DNA from: Cohnella panacarvi Gsoil 349
GTDB taxonomy: Bacteria > Bacillota > Bacilli > Paenibacillales > Paenibacillaceae
NCBI RefSeq assembly: GCF_000515335.1
Contig: NZ_KI911563.1
Span: 4,104,735-4,168,734 of the forward strand
Direction: 5' to 3'
DNA length: 64,000 nucleotides
The notes under the pieces are model-generated. The model was not told the origin of the DNA, did no database searches, and saw nothing but the letters and a program-made list of their open reading frames with translations. Below, one piece after another: positions 33,711 through 43,257 of the stretch. A program made the translations under genes and the position numbers. How positions within the stretch are numbered: the stretch's first letter is position 1; the number at the start of each line of letters is the position of its first letter.

Positions 33711-35693
33711 ATGACTGAACATTTGCGAACGCTAATGGGCCCGGAGGACGAAGCGTATTTCGAAGTGGCGACGCACGCGGAGGGCCCATCCGGCTCGTTG
33801 CCGCTGACGCCGGAAATGCTGCTAGACTCGCCGAGCGGAGACTTATTCGGATGGAGCCAGAACGTCGGGATGGGCTGGCGGGCGGAACGTCTGCGAGGCC
33901 GGGAGGTGCTGCTGCTCGGCACGATGGGCGGCATCCGCAACGAGGACGGCACGCCGGCCGCGCTCGGATACCATACGGGCCATTGGGAAATCGGCCTGCT
34001 GATGAAAGCTGCCGCGGAGGAAATTACGCGGGCGGGAGGCATACCGTTCGCCGGATACGTCAGCGATCCGTGCGACGGCCGTACGCAAGGCACGACGGGC
34101 ATGTTCGATTCGCTGCCGTATCGCAACGACGCGGCAATGGTCATGCGGCGGCTCGTTCGCTCGCTTCCGACCCGCTCCTCGGTGATCGGTGTCGCTACGT
34201 GCGATAAAGGTCTTCCCGCCATGATGATCGCGCTGGCAGGGATGAAGAATCTGCCCGGCGTCATTGTCCCCGGCGGCGTAACGTTGCCGCCGATCCGAGG
34301 CGAGGATGCCGGGAAAATTCAAACGATCGGCGCCAGATACGCGAACGGCGAACTGTCGCTGGAGGAGGCAGCCGATCTTGGCTGCCGCGCTTGCGCGACG
34401 CCTGGCGGGGGCTGCCAGTTCCTTGGAACTGCCGGCACGGCTCAAGTCGTGGCAGAGGCATTAGGCCTCACCGTCCCTCACGCCGCGCTTGCACCGTCGG
34501 GTCAACCGGTCTGGACCGCAATGGCCAGGCAGTCCGCCCGTGCCGCTATGTCGCTTGCGGAACGGGGGATCACGATGGGCGAACTGCTGACCCCCGCGTC
34601 CATTCGGAATGCGATGGCGGTGCACGCGGCTTTCGGCGGTTCGACGAACTTGCTGCTGCATATCCCCGCGATCGCGCATGCGGCGGGACTCGCCGCTCCG
34701 GAAGCAAGCGATTGGGCGGAAGTCAACCGCTCCGTCCCGAGAATCGTAAGCGTGCTTCCGAACGGACCGATTCCTCATCCGACCGTCCATGCGTTCCTTG
34801 CCGGAGGGGTTCCGGAAGTCATGCTCCATCTGCGGCGGCTCGGCGTATTGGACGACACGGTACTTACGGCAGCCGGGGTCTCGTTAGGCGAGACGCTCGA
34901 CTGGTGGGAGACTTCCGAGCGCCGCCGTCGCATGCGCGCTTTGCTGGCCGATCAAGAGGGCATCGATCCGGACACGGTCATCTATCGTCCGGAAGCGGCG
35001 CGAAAGGCCGGACTCGCGCCGACCGTTACGTTCCCGACCGGCAATCTTGCGCCGGAAGGCTCCGTCATCAAATCGACGGCCATCGATCCGTCTATGCTGG
35101 ATGAGAACGGCGTGTTCCGGCACGTCGGCCGCGTAAAAGTGTTCGTTACCGAACGCGAAGCGATCCGGGCCATTAAGACGGGCGGAATCTCCGCCGGCGA
35201 CATCATGGCGTTAATCGGACGAGGGCCGTCGGGTACCGGGATGGAAGAGACGTATCAGCTCACCTCGGCGCTGAAGCATCTCGCGTTCGGCCGGCAAGTA
35301 TCGCTGCTGACCGATGCCCGGTTCTCCGGCGTATCTACGGGCGCGTGCATCGGACACATCGGTCCCGAAGCGCTCGCCGGAGGGCCGGTCGGACGGTTGC
35401 GCGACGGGGATTGGATCGACATTCGAATCGATACGCGGAAATTGGAAGGCAGCATCGACATGGTGGGCTGCGGCGACGTTCCGGAAGAACCCGAAGCCGG
35501 TTCTGCCGTCCTGGCCGTTCGTAGTCCGCATCCCGGCATGGCCGAGGATCCGTCGCTTCCGGACGATACCCGATTATGGGCAGCGCTGCAAGCCGCGAGC
35601 GGCGGTACGTGGAAAGGTTGCGTGTATGATACGGAGCGCATCTTACGGGTGCTGGAGGCCGGCATGAGCGCGCTCGCGAAGACGGACGGCTGA
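33711..35693 (+). CDS. YjhG/YagF-type pentonate (xylonate) dehydratase
   Basis: This 660-residue protein of the IlvD/EDD family matches the long YjhG/YagF form that dehydrates D-xylonate. Residues about 66-92 ([20 protein letters not shown]...) are characteristic. Iron-sulfur ligand cysteines are seen in SDPCDGRT (about 120), ATCDKGLP (about 164) and GGGCQFLG (about 234). It starts 14 bases after the dehydrogenase stop with GGGAGGAC upstream. Together with the two preceding genes it gives an oxidative, non-phosphorylating route from a pentonate to 2-oxoglutarate. Pentose dehydrogenase and lactonase are not in the window. Confidence 0.9.
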   Translation: MTEHLRTLMGPEDEAYFEVATHAEGPSGSLPLTPEMLLDSPSGDLFGWSQNVGMGWRAERLRGREVLLLGTMGGIRNEDGTPAALGYHTGHWEIGLLMKAAAEEITRAGGIPFAGYVSDPCDGRTQGTTGMFDSLPYRNDAAMVMRRLVRSLPTRSSVIGVATCDKGLPAMMIALAGMKNLPGVIVPGGVTLPPIRGEDAGKIQTIGARYANGELSLEEAADLGCRACATPGGGCQFLGTAGTAQVVAEALGLTVPHAALAPSGQPVWTAMARQSARAAMSLAERGITMGELLTPASIRNAMAVHAAFGGSTNLLLHIPAIAHAAGLAAPEASDWAEVNRSVPRIVSVLPNGPIPHPTVHAFLAGGVPEVMLHLRRLGVLDDTVLTAAGVSLGETLDWWETSERRRRMRALLADQEGIDPDTVIYRPEAARKAGLAPTVTFPTGNLAPEGSVIKSTAIDPSMLDENGVFRHVGRVKVFVTEREAIRAIKTGGISAGDIMALIGRGPSGTGMEETYQLTSALKHLAFGRQVSLLTDARFSGVSTGACIGHIGPEALAGGPVGRLRDGDWIDIRIDTRKLEGSIDMVGCGDVPEEPEAGSAVLAVRSPHPGMAEDPSLPDDTRLWAALQAASGGTWKGCVYDTERILRVLEAGMSALAKTDG

Positions 35694-35857
35694 CAAGGCG
35701 CTTCGGCGGAATATCCCGATCGACGCCAGAACAATTACGTCGAAAGGCTAATGCGTTCTACAACTTTCGTATAATTAACGCTCCTCGTTGCGGGTGCTAA
35801 AGTAGGAAGGGGCCTTACAGAAGGCCTCATGCTCGCGCGAATGGAGGATTTCAACGA

Positions 35858-36328
35858 ATGAGTGGATGGGAAATTTTAGTCGTCGTTCATGTTTTGTCGG
35901 CGTTGATCGGAATCGGACCTACGTATCTCGGTCACGTGTTCCTTCGGCGAAGCCAGAGCGTACCGCAATATCGTTCGTCGATCGGCTTCGTAGGCCGCAT
36001 GGAAATGTTTCCGAAAATCGGAGGCAGCATCGCCGTTCTATCGGGCCTCGGCCTTGCCCTGTCGGGGAATTACGGGACGTTCGCCCAAATTTGGATGTAC
36101 GGCACGCTAGTGATCTACGTTCTGATCCAAATCACGATGATCGCGGGAATCGGCCCTGCTCTTAAGAAAATAGGAGCCTGGCTGTCCGATCCCGTGAATG
36201 AGCACGCTACCGCCTTCCCTCCCCAGCAGCAACAATGGGTCAATCGGGCAAGCGGGTTGTTGTACGCGGCTTCCGGCCTCGGCCTTATCATCTTTATTCT
36301 CATGATCGTTAAGCCCGACTCTATCTAA
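35858..36328 (+). CDS. DUF2269-family membrane protein
   Basis: The 156-residue protein has four membrane segments: residues 3-25, 50-70, 78-100 and 128-150. The N-terminal helix contains HVLSALIGIGPTYLGH, typical of DUF2269 (distant relative of haem-binding cytochrome-like membrane families). GGAGG lies upstream of the ATG. A terminator-like hairpin follows. Function is unknown. Confidence 0.8.
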   Translation: MSGWEILVVVHVLSALIGIGPTYLGHVFLRRSQSVPQYRSSIGFVGRMEMFPKIGGSIAVLSGLGLALSGNYGTFAQIWMYGTLVIYVLIQITMIAGIGPALKKIGAWLSDPVNEHATAFPPQQQQWVNRASGLLYAASGLGLIIFILMIVKPDSI

Positions 36329-36359
36329 GGATACAGATCGAATAGGACTAGACGCGAAC

Positions 36360-36392
36360 AAGCGCCGGGGATTACGTTCCCGACGCTTTTTT
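36360..36392 (+). terminator. Rho-independent terminator after the DUF2269 gene
   Basis: AAGCG...GGGGA pairs with TCCC...CGCTT around an ATTACGT loop, followed by TTTTTT. Confidence 0.75.
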
Positions 36393-36471
36393 GCACTATG
36401 ACCTAGGTTGAAAAAGCCCTATACTCTTTGTAGACAAACGATCATTTACGAGTGCGGGCGGTGAACGCGAT

Positions 36472-38544
36472 TTGACGACGACTTTCGAGAACGATGAAAC
36501 CGAAAAGACGGGACAGACGTTCGCGGATCGGGAGGATTACTATTTTGTCGGACGAAACGCGGAGCGGCAACGCTTTCGCGGGTATTTGGAAGGTCGGAAG
36601 GAGCAACGCACCCTCTGGAGCATCAGCGGGATCGGAGGCATGGGCAAGACGTCGCTGCTCGCATCGTTCCGCAGAGACGCCGAGCGTGCCGGAGCGGTAT
36701 TCGTGCTGATCGACAGCCGCGACATCCTTCATCGGGAGGACGAAGTATGCCGGGCCATTCTCGCGCTGCTGGAAGTCGCGCCGGATCGAATGCCCGATAG
36801 CGGCAGCGCCGTATCGGCGTGGGCGGAAGCTTGTATCGGAACGTTGCGCGAGATCGCGAAGCGGCGGCGGGTCATCCTTGCGTTCGATACGTTCGAGGAG
36901 TTGTCCGATTTGGAAGGGTGGCTGCGCGAGAGGCTGTTCGCCCGGCTTTCCGACTGCGTTCTCTTAATGACGGCCGGCCGATTCCCGCTTGGAGGAACCT
37001 GGACCGCGTCGCCTGCTTGGAGGGAGCGCATGCACCCGATTCCTCTTGACGCCCTGTCGCGGGAGGAATCGGTGGAGTATGCGAAGCGATGCGGCCTGCG
37101 GCAAGGAGAAGAAGCGGATCGCGTATGGATGTCTTCCTTCGGTCATCCGCTTGCGATGTCGCTTGCCACGGCGCACCGTTCGAGCATCGGCACGAGGGCG
37201 GACGACATGGAGGGCGGCTCCTGGTTCCATGAGCTGGCGGATGTCTGGTTGAAGGAAGCCGCCGATCCGAAGCTTCGTCTCCTCGTCGAAGCGGCATCGC
37301 TGCCCCGCAGGTTTAACGCGAGCATTCTGGCCGCGGCCTTGAACGTTCCCGAGCTTCCGGCCTCTTCGTTCGACGACTTGATTCGAATCTCGTTCATCCG
37401 GAAAGCGGAGCACGGCTGGGCCATGCACGATCTGATGCGGGATGCGGTCGCCGCCTACCTTCGCGAGCGCGAACCGGACCGGTACCATGCGCTGGTCGCC
37501 AGGCTCGCCCGCTATTACGCCGGTCGGATTCTGGAATATTCGGGAACGCGGAGCGTAACTCCCGAAGTCGGCGAGCTCTATCAATTCGTCGGCGGAGAGA
37601 CGATATCCGCCTTTTACCGCAACGTCCGAACGTATTCGTCGTGGGAGCAGGTGAACAGCGAGACGGTTACCGAAGCGGAACAATATGTACAGCAACGGTT
37701 CGCGGCGCCCGAGCGGGTCATCTCGGCGATCGCCATTAAACCGGACAGCGGTCAAGAAGTTCGCGCGTCTTTCCCGGACGCGATGCCGAAAGCGAGTCTG
37801 CAAGGATTGGATCCGCGGGAATGGTACGAGATGGACCCTCGAAGCCTTCACTTGCTTCGCGATCACAATCGGGAGGTTGCCGGACTGGCAGCGATACTGC
37901 CGATTCATGCCGGGACGCTTGCCTATATGAGCCGTGATCCGTTCAGCGCTCCGTATCTGGCTACGCTGTCGGCGGCGGTGCGCCGGTCCATGGAGGCTTC
38001 GCCCGACCATCCGGCAGGCTGGTTCATCCGTTGCATCGACTATCGCGATTGGGCCGATCATCTCAGCTATACGGAAATTTTCTCGCTGATGTTCGGCTAC
38101 TTATGTTCGGGCAAGCTGCTTATTTGCTGTCCGCCGCCGATCGAGGTGTTCATGCGAACGCACGAAGGAATGGGATTCGAAGCGGCTGCCGGCTCGGAAC
38201 ACGAATGCTACGGCGGAATTCCTGCCCCTATGCTGGTGCTCGATACGCGAGGGGAACGATTGGCCCGGTTGCTGGAGCAGCTATTAATCCGGGCGGGCGT
38301 CGCCTGGCGGCAAGCGGAGGAGCAGTCGGCCGAAGACCAGAAAGGGGCGAAGCTCCTTTCCGTTCGGGAGCGAGAGGTGGCATCGCTTGCGGCGGACGGG
38401 TTGTCCAACGCCGATATCGCGGCTAAGTTGTTCATCAGCGAAGCAACGGTGAAGAAGCATCTGTCGACGATCTTCGAGAAGCTAGGGCTTAAGCGCCGAA
38501 GCCAGCTGGCTTTGCGTCTCGGTCGGCACGATATCAACCGATAA
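36472..38544 (+). CDS. STAND-type ATPase with C-terminal LuxR helix-turn-helix
   Basis: The 690-residue protein combines a signalling ATPase with DNA binding. After DYYFVGRNAERQRF, the P-loop GIGGMGKTSLL lies near residues 53-63 and the Walker B region VILAFDTFEEL near 135-145. A winged-helix-like part follows (AMHDLMRDAVAAYL, about 318-331). The central 300 residues are not recognised. Residues about 626-685 form a LuxR/GerE HTH (LSVREREVASLAADGLSNADIAAKL ... KKHLSTIF). This resembles MalT-like regulators, but no TPR array is obvious. It starts with a TTG at 36472 after GGGCGGTG. The gene stands alone and ends in a terminator; no target is apparent. Confidence 0.82.
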   Translation: MTTTFENDETEKTGQTFADREDYYFVGRNAERQRFRGYLEGRKEQRTLWSISGIGGMGKTSLLASFRRDAERAGAVFVLIDSRDILHREDEVCRAILALLEVAPDRMPDSGSAVSAWAEACIGTLREIAKRRRVILAFDTFEELSDLEGWLRERLFARLSDCVLLMTAGRFPLGGTWTASPAWRERMHPIPLDALSREESVEYAKRCGLRQGEEADRVWMSSFGHPLAMSLATAHRSSIGTRADDMEGGSWFHELADVWLKEAADPKLRLLVEAASLPRRFNASILAAALNVPELPASSFDDLIRISFIRKAEHGWAMHDLMRDAVAAYLREREPDRYHALVARLARYYAGRILEYSGTRSVTPEVGELYQFVGGETISAFYRNVRTYSSWEQVNSETVTEAEQYVQQRFAAPERVISAIAIKPDSGQEVRASFPDAMPKASLQGLDPREWYEMDPRSLHLLRDHNREVAGLAAILPIHAGTLAYMSRDPFSAPYLATLSAAVRRSMEASPDHPAGWFIRCIDYRDWADHLSYTEIFSLMFGYLCSGKLLICCPPPIEVFMRTHEGMGFEAAAGSEHECYGGIPAPMLVLDTRGERLARLLEQLLIRAGVAWRQAEEQSAEDQKGAKLLSVREREVASLAADGLSNADIAAKLFISEATVKKHLSTIFEKLGLKRRSQLALRLGRHDINR

Positions 38545-38560
38545 TGAATCCCATGCAGCG

Positions 38561-38586
38561 ACCCGCTCGGACGAGCGGGTTTTTTC
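38561..38586 (+). terminator. Rho-independent terminator
   Basis: ACCCGCTCG / CGAGCGGGT with a two-base centre, followed by six T residues, directly after the STAND-LuxR gene. Confidence 0.85.
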
Positions 38587-39383
38587 GTTGACACACCATA
38601 TAAAATTTGGGGATAGAGGCGGTCCTATTTCAATAGGGTGATGTGGGATGAGAACGGGTCGTAAAGCGGACATAGAACATGCGATTGTACAGCTATTTCA
38701 TAGAACCGATATGGTGTTAAATCAACAAATGCAAATGTGCAGGTGATAGCTAGCCGCGTGACTCCATTGAGGGTTTGCAGGACTAATACCTGCACCTTTG
38801 CAGGATGAAGGGTTAAACGAGCGATTTAGGATAGGATTATCTGCAGAATCGCAGGTGTGGAGCGACTCCTGAGGAGGACAAAGTGCGCGAACCCCCGATG
38901 GAGCGACGCAGTAGGGGGACAAAGTGCGCGAAACCTCGATGGAGCGACGGAAGTAGGGAGGGCCGTCCATCCTGCTGCGCTCTGACGCACGCAGAATTTG
39001 GCGCAGAAAGCGCACACCGGGAGAGCCGCGCGAAATGATTGGCAAAGATACCTTAGCGGTTGAGAAGAGCACGCCCGACCGATCCGAGCAGGATCGGTTT
39101 TTTATTCGAAACAGCCGATAGAAATCGACGAAAGTCTACCGAACCTTATCCTTTCGTAGAATGGGACGCTTCCTCGTCAGGCGTTATATTAAGTCATGAT
39201 CAGCGGAAGATGCGAACGCTAGGTACGGCGCGGAAGCAATGACGCTATCGTGACAGTTATGATGACCGGAGTCACTGTCCGCAATGACAAAGGAAGTGGT
39301 TAAATGAGGCTGATCTGCCAACGGAATCATAGCAGTACTACACGGTAGAAGAGACTGAACAATTATGCGGCAGCGGAGGTCGA
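38587..39383. other. Gene-free stretch with repeats, alternative hairpins and an orphan terminator
   Basis: No supported protein gene is present; a 32-codon frame at 38648 is weak. TTGACA (38588) with GATAGA 18 bases on could be a promoter. TGCAGG (38776), CCTGCA (38789) and TGCAGG (38799) can form two mutually exclusive hairpins. A 41-base sequence (AAGTGCGCGAA...GATGGAGCGACG) occurs twice, from 38881 and 38922. A good terminator lies at 39078-39103. The unit could be a non-coding RNA, but this is unproven. Confidence 0.5.
39078..39103 (+). terminator. Orphan Rho-independent terminator
   Basis: ACCGATCC / GGATCGGT with loop GAGCA and six T residues. No protein gene lies within 500 bases upstream on this strand. 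Confidence 0.75.
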
Positions 39384-40121
39384 ATGAACATGGCTGGACT
39401 CGAACGGATCGCCTTAGTCACCGGGGCGAACAAAGGCATCGGCTTGGAAATCGCCAGGCAGCTTGGCGGGCAGCACGGCGTCACGGTGTTGCTCGGAGCA
39501 AGGGATGAAGCGCGCGGCCAAGAGGCCGCAGGCGGGTTGCGGGCGGAAGGGATCGCGGCGGAGTTCGTCCGATTGGATGTCCTCGATCATCAATCGATCG
39601 ACCGGGCTGCCGAATTTATTGAAGGGAAGTACGGCAGGCTGGATATTCTCGTTAATAACGCGGGTATTTTCCTGGAGGAGAAGCCGCCGAGCGAGAACGA
39701 CGTTGCCACGTTGCTGCAAGTCTACGATACGAATGTATTCGGCGTATTTCGGACGACGCAAGCGATGCTGCCTTTGCTGCGGAAATCAGCGGGCGGACGG
39801 ATCGTCAATATGTCCAGCTCCTTGGGGTCCTTGACTCTGAACAGCGACTCCGGCTTCGAGCTTGCTTCTTTCTTAGTCCTCGGGTACAACTCCTCCAAGA
39901 CGGCCGTCAACGCCTTGACCGTATTTTTCGCGAATGAACTAAGGGGCGCCCGGATCAAGGTCAATTCGGCCGATCCCGGATATTGCGCAACGGATATGAC
40001 CGGCCATGCCGGCTCGAGGAGTCCCGCGCAAGGGGCGATCGCCGCCGTACGCTTGGCCACTCTCCCGCCTGACGGCCCGACCGGCGGATTTTACAACGAG
40101 GAAGGCCCTGTTCCGTGGTAG
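39384..40121 (+). CDS. Short-chain dehydrogenase/reductase
   Basis: The 245-residue NAD(P)-dependent oxidoreductase has TGANKGIGLEIA (cofactor loop, residues 13-24), the DVLD acidic region, NNAG (about 90), a catalytic Ser in NMSSSLGS and the YNSSK pair (Tyr and Lys, about 172-176). Its form is that of carbonyl-reductase-like plant/bacterial SDRs. GCGGAGG precedes the ATG. The substrate is unknown. It is followed 94 bases later by the spore lipoprotein gene. Confidence 0.88.
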   Translation: MNMAGLERIALVTGANKGIGLEIARQLGGQHGVTVLLGARDEARGQEAAGGLRAEGIAAEFVRLDVLDHQSIDRAAEFIEGKYGRLDILVNNAGIFLEEKPPSENDVATLLQVYDTNVFGVFRTTQAMLPLLRKSAGGRIVNMSSSLGSLTLNSDSGFELASFLVLGYNSSKTAVNALTVFFANELRGARIKVNSADPGYCATDMTGHAGSRSPAQGAIAAVRLATLPPDGPTGGFYNEEGPVPW

Positions 40122-40215
40122 TTTAGAACATCGCGCCTATGCATACCGAATCGCCTGTTTGCGAATCTTATCTTGTAATGGCAGAAGCCAAGCACACCAA
40201 GAGGGGGATTCATCA

Positions 40216-40821
40216 GTGCGCAGACGATTGATCATAGGTACGATGCTGCTGTCGGCCGCGTTGACGGTTACGGGCTGCATGCAGAATACCGGCGACGTCG
40301 GCAACAAGAACATCAGGCCGAATTCCGGCAGGACCGATCGCATACTCGGCAACGGCACGATGAAATCGCGGTTCGCGAACGATCAGCGGAACGAGATGAA
40401 TCGAATCAACGGCAACCAAAGGAATAACAATAACGTCATCGGCCTTCACGGCAATTCCCACATGCAGATGAGCGACGCGATCGCGAACCATCTGGCGGCG
40501 ATGCCCGAGATCGACGCGGCTTACGTCGTGATGACGGACCGCAACGCCTACGTCGCCGTAACGCAGAACAATAAGGGCGGCGGACACGTTCACGGCACAG
40601 GGTTGTCCAATTCGCTGAAGACGAAAATCGCCGACAACGTCAAATCGATGTCTACCTCCACGCAGAACGTCTACGTGTCCGCGAATCCCGATTTCGCGAG
40701 CCGCATGCGCAACTTCGCGGAGGAGACGCGCCAAGGCCATCCGATCCAAGGTTTTTTATCGGAGTTCAACGCGCTCGTCGAGCGGATCTTCCCGGCCGAA
40801 TCCAGCCGCAGTCCGCGCTAA
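40216..40821 (+). CDS. YhcN/YlaJ-family sporulation lipoprotein
   Basis: From the GTG at 40216 (GAGGGGG eight bases upstream) the protein has 201 residues. The signal RRRLIIGTMLLSAALTVTGC ends in a lipobox with the cysteine at about residue 21. A low-complexity Asn-rich segment follows (NQRNNNN), then the YhcN/YlaJ domain with MPEIDAAYVVMTDRNAYVAV and VKSMSTSTQNVYVSANPDF. These lipoproteins are found in spore inner membranes of Bacillus. A terminator follows. Expression in the forespore is inferred from the family. Confidence 0.85.
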   Translation: MRRRLIIGTMLLSAALTVTGCMQNTGDVGNKNIRPNSGRTDRILGNGTMKSRFANDQRNEMNRINGNQRNNNNVIGLHGNSHMQMSDAIANHLAAMPEIDAAYVVMTDRNAYVAVTQNNKGGGHVHGTGLSNSLKTKIADNVKSMSTSTQNVYVSANPDFASRMRNFAEETRQGHPIQGFLSEFNALVERIFPAESSRSPR

Positions 40822-40842
40822 TCGAGAACTGTCAAGACAAGG

Positions 40843-40883
40843 AGGCTGTCCTAAGGTCGATTCGACCGTGGGACGCCTTTTTG
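40843..40883 (+). terminator. Rho-independent terminator after the lipoprotein gene
   Basis: AGGC-t-GTCC pairs with GGAC-GCCT around an inner hairpin GGTCG/CGACC, followed by TTTTT. Confidence 0.8.
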
Positions 40884-40924
40884 TTGTTTACTGATCGCTA
40901 TCAACTAGGCCAACGCTTGACCTG

Positions 40925-41070
40925 TAAACGGTACGGAGTGCAGTTATTGGGGCAGATAACGAGAGTTCTGACGGTTTCGTCGATAACGAGATGTATTCGA
41001 TGCGGTTATTCAGTAGAAAAATGACGATATTGCGATAACGGACTGTACTCCGTGCAGTTGAGGTAGCGAG
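40925..41070. repeat. REP-like intergenic palindromic repeats
   Basis: Three related units with the outline ATAACGGACTGTACTCCGTG and CAGTT are present, two degenerate (around 40932 and 40998) and one clear (41034-41058). Each is roughly palindromic. The rest of the gap to gerE (40884-41317) holds nothing else I can support apart from a purine-rich ribosome site before gerE. Confidence 0.55.
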
Positions 41071-41317
41071 GAAAGTGATGAGCTATCGGTCAAACGGATG
41101 ATCGAGCCGGAGAGCGCGTTTGGGCGGATGAAGCTAGATACTCTTTTGGGACACCCGCTTTTTTGCGTTCCGCTATGTTATGTCGCCCAGGTGCATTTTA
41201 GACCGCCCATTTTCCCCGTCCGCCGCACCGACCGAAAAGCCCTTTCATATGATAAAGTTGACTGTATCCCTATACCTTGTATTCACTACATTCCCGGGCA
41301 AGGAGGGGTGACACACG

Positions 41318-41542
41318 TTGAAAGGCAGCGACCATAAAAGCAAGTTTCTCCTAACCATTCGGGAACGCGAAGTCTTTGAACTGCTTGTGCAGGACAAGAC
41401 GACTCGTGACATTGCACAGCAGTTGTTTATCAGCGAGAAAACGGTCCGAAACCATATCTCAAATGTGATGCAAAAGCTGAATGTCAAAGGTCGTTCGCAA
41501 GCGGTTGTCGAGCTGATCAAGCTCGGGGAGCTGAAGATTTAA
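41318..41542 (+). CDS. gerE: GerE, late sporulation transcription factor
   Basis: At 74 residues the protein has exactly the length of Bacillus subtilis GerE and keeps its sequence closely: LLTIREREVFELLVQDKTT, IAQQLFISEKTVRNHISNVM, KGRSQAVVELIKLGEL. It is a stand-alone LuxR-type HTH dimer that adjusts sigma-K-dependent coat genes in the mother cell. The TTG start at 41318 follows AAGGAGGGGTG. It is a plausible regulator of the glycan locus at 1498-18979, though no GerE site has been shown there. Confidence 0.93.
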   Translation: MKGSDHKSKFLLTIREREVFELLVQDKTTRDIAQQLFISEKTVRNHISNVMQKLNVKGRSQAVVELIKLGELKI

Positions 41543-41691
41543 AGACAACATGCACGACTTCTGCCGCTCGTCGATGTAGCGCGAGCCTTCTTCAACGCCG
41601 CCCAGCAATGGGGGACGGGAGGAGGCTTTTTTGATTCCGGTCGATTACCGATTACAATGGAAAATAGAACGGATACATTGGAGGCGGTAGG

Positions 41692-42411
41692 ATGTTGACG
41701 GTGTGCGTGACGGGAACGGATCGCGGATTAGGGCTCGCGCTCGTCCGAGGATGGCTGGAGCAAGGCGCGAGCGTGATCGCGGGGCGCTACGCGGCTGAGG
41801 AGATCGAAGAGCACGTCGCGCTGCGTACAATATACGGAAACAAGCTGCTTCTCGTTCATATGGACGTTGCCAGCGATACGAGCGTTAAAGCGGCGGCGAG
41901 ATCGATCGAAGCTTTCGCGGATCGGATCGACGTGCTGATCAATAACGCGGCGATTCTAGGAGATATTACGCGTACGATCGAGGATGAATTGGACTACGAG
42001 GAGATGCTCCGCGTCTACGACGTCAACGCGCTCGGTCCTCTCAGGGTGAACGGAGCGCTGCTCCCGCTCGTTAAGCGCTCGGCCCATAAGCTGATCATGA
42101 ATATTTCGTCGGAAGCGGGCAGCGTCGGCGATTGCTGGCGGAACAATTGGTTCGCCTACGCGATGTCGAAATCGGCGCTCAACATGCAAACCGCGTTGCT
42201 GCACAATCACGTGAAGGAGGCCGGTGCGGCCGTGCTGTCCGTGCATCCGGGCTGGATTCGGACGTTCATGCAAGGCAAACTCGACGCGGGCGCGACCTAC
42301 ACGCCCGAAGAAGCCGCCGGCCACATCATCGCCCTTGCGCGGATTCCGGAGCGATTCCGAACCGACAAGCCGGCTTACGTCGATCTACTCGGCAAGCCTT
42401 TGCCCTGGTAA
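41692..42411 (+). CDS. Short-chain dehydrogenase/reductase
   Basis: The 239-residue protein shows TGTDRGLGLALV (cofactor loop), DVAS, NNAA (about 85), an ISSEAGS serine region and YAMSK (Tyr/Lys, about 156-160). HPGWIRTFM follows the active site as in other classical SDRs. GGAGGCGG lies upstream of the ATG. It is not closely paired with other enzyme genes; a GerE-like regulator gene follows about 145 bases downstream. Confidence 0.86.
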   Translation: MLTVCVTGTDRGLGLALVRGWLEQGASVIAGRYAAEEIEEHVALRTIYGNKLLLVHMDVASDTSVKAAARSIEAFADRIDVLINNAAILGDITRTIEDELDYEEMLRVYDVNALGPLRVNGALLPLVKRSAHKLIMNISSEAGSVGDCWRNNWFAYAMSKSALNMQTALLHNHVKEAGAAVLSVHPGWIRTFMQGKLDAGATYTPEEAAGHIIALARIPERFRTDKPAYVDLLGKPLPW

Positions 42412-42554
42412 TGGTAATCAATCGCTAGAATTATATAAACCGACACGAGGGTTCGACAGCATTCTCGCAGCCGATCTCCTATAATCGTCGATATAGACGC
42501 TCATTTCGCGGAGTGAGGTCGGGGGACGATACGAGTAAAGGGGATGCGTGCACA

Positions 42555-42785
42555 TTGAATCAGGTAAAGCTGGAGGACATGCTGCTGCAGGCGAGCGAAG
42601 AGTATCATCTGACGGAGCGGGAAAAAGAGATCATCGGGTATTGGATGAAAGATTTCAATTATCGCGAAATTGCCTTATTGCTCGGTATTAGCCAGAATAC
42701 GGTCAAAGTTCATATCTCCCGGATCAATTTGAAGATGAACGTCAAATCCAAGGCGTCGCTCATACTAAGGCTTATCGGCGCATAA
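42555..42785 (+). CDS. GerE-like single-domain LuxR HTH protein
   Basis: From the TTG at 42555 (AAAGGGGA upstream) it has 76 residues, the size of GerE, and consists of a LuxR-type HTH: LTEREKEIIGYWMKDFNYREI, LLGISQNTVKVHISRINLKM. It lacks a receiver or ligand domain. An in-frame GTG at 42513 would add 14 residues but has no ribosome site. With gerE only 1 kb away, it may be a second, diverged sporulation regulator; this is inference. Confidence 0.75.
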   Translation: MNQVKLEDMLLQASEEYHLTEREKEIIGYWMKDFNYREIALLLGISQNTVKVHISRINLKMNVKSKASLILRLIGA

Positions 42786-43257
42786 GCATACATACGCGGT
42801 GCGCGAAGCCCGTTCTTCGTCTCGCTGACGACGACCTCGTTAAGCGATTCGAAGCGCGGGCTTTTCGGTTGCTTGGCCCTCCGGTGCGCCGCTGTAGCGG
42901 TCTCGCAGACCGTTGCATGGAGTAAATATCGCAAATCGTCTCGACTAGCCTCATTAATATCGCGAAGAAGGATAATGGTCGTCATCGTGCAGAATATCCC
43001 GACCCGGGTGCTGCATATCAGTTATATGAGCAAGGCCGAATCATCGTCACGAGGATGGGCCAATGCTTCGAGATCGGCGCGTACGAGGATCTCGTGACAT
43101 TGAAGGGCGAGCTTAATCGGCTTAAAATGCTGGCAAGATTAAAGGATTTCATTCTTTGCCGTCGAATGACGGTAAGTAGCAAATCATTCCAAAGTTGTTC
43201 TGAGGGCGAGTTAGTTCGAGCCCGACGAAGAGCAATTATCTCGAGGAGGAATATGGG
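42786..43257. other. Stretch without a clear gene; possible coding remnant
   Basis: Between about 42927 and 43190 one forward frame reads like protein (EYPDPGAAYQLYEQGRIIVT, then MGQCFEIGAYEDLVTLKGEL) but has no good start codon; the only ATG is internal at 43055. It may be a decayed gene or one with an unusual start. GAGGAGG near 43245 belongs to the next gene. Confidence 0.4.

Noticed and set aside
38760..38810. T-box or metabolite riboswitch
   Set aside because: There are alternative hairpins, but no T-box sequence or known aptamer core, and no coding gene follows the terminator at a suitable distance.
38722..39072. Reverse frames in the gene-free stretch after the STAND-LuxR gene
   Set aside because: They cover the 41-base duplication and hairpins, with no start signal or recognised family.
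41098..41337. A 79-codon forward frame before gerE
   Set aside because: No ribosome site, overlaps the gerE leader, and its composition is not protein-like.
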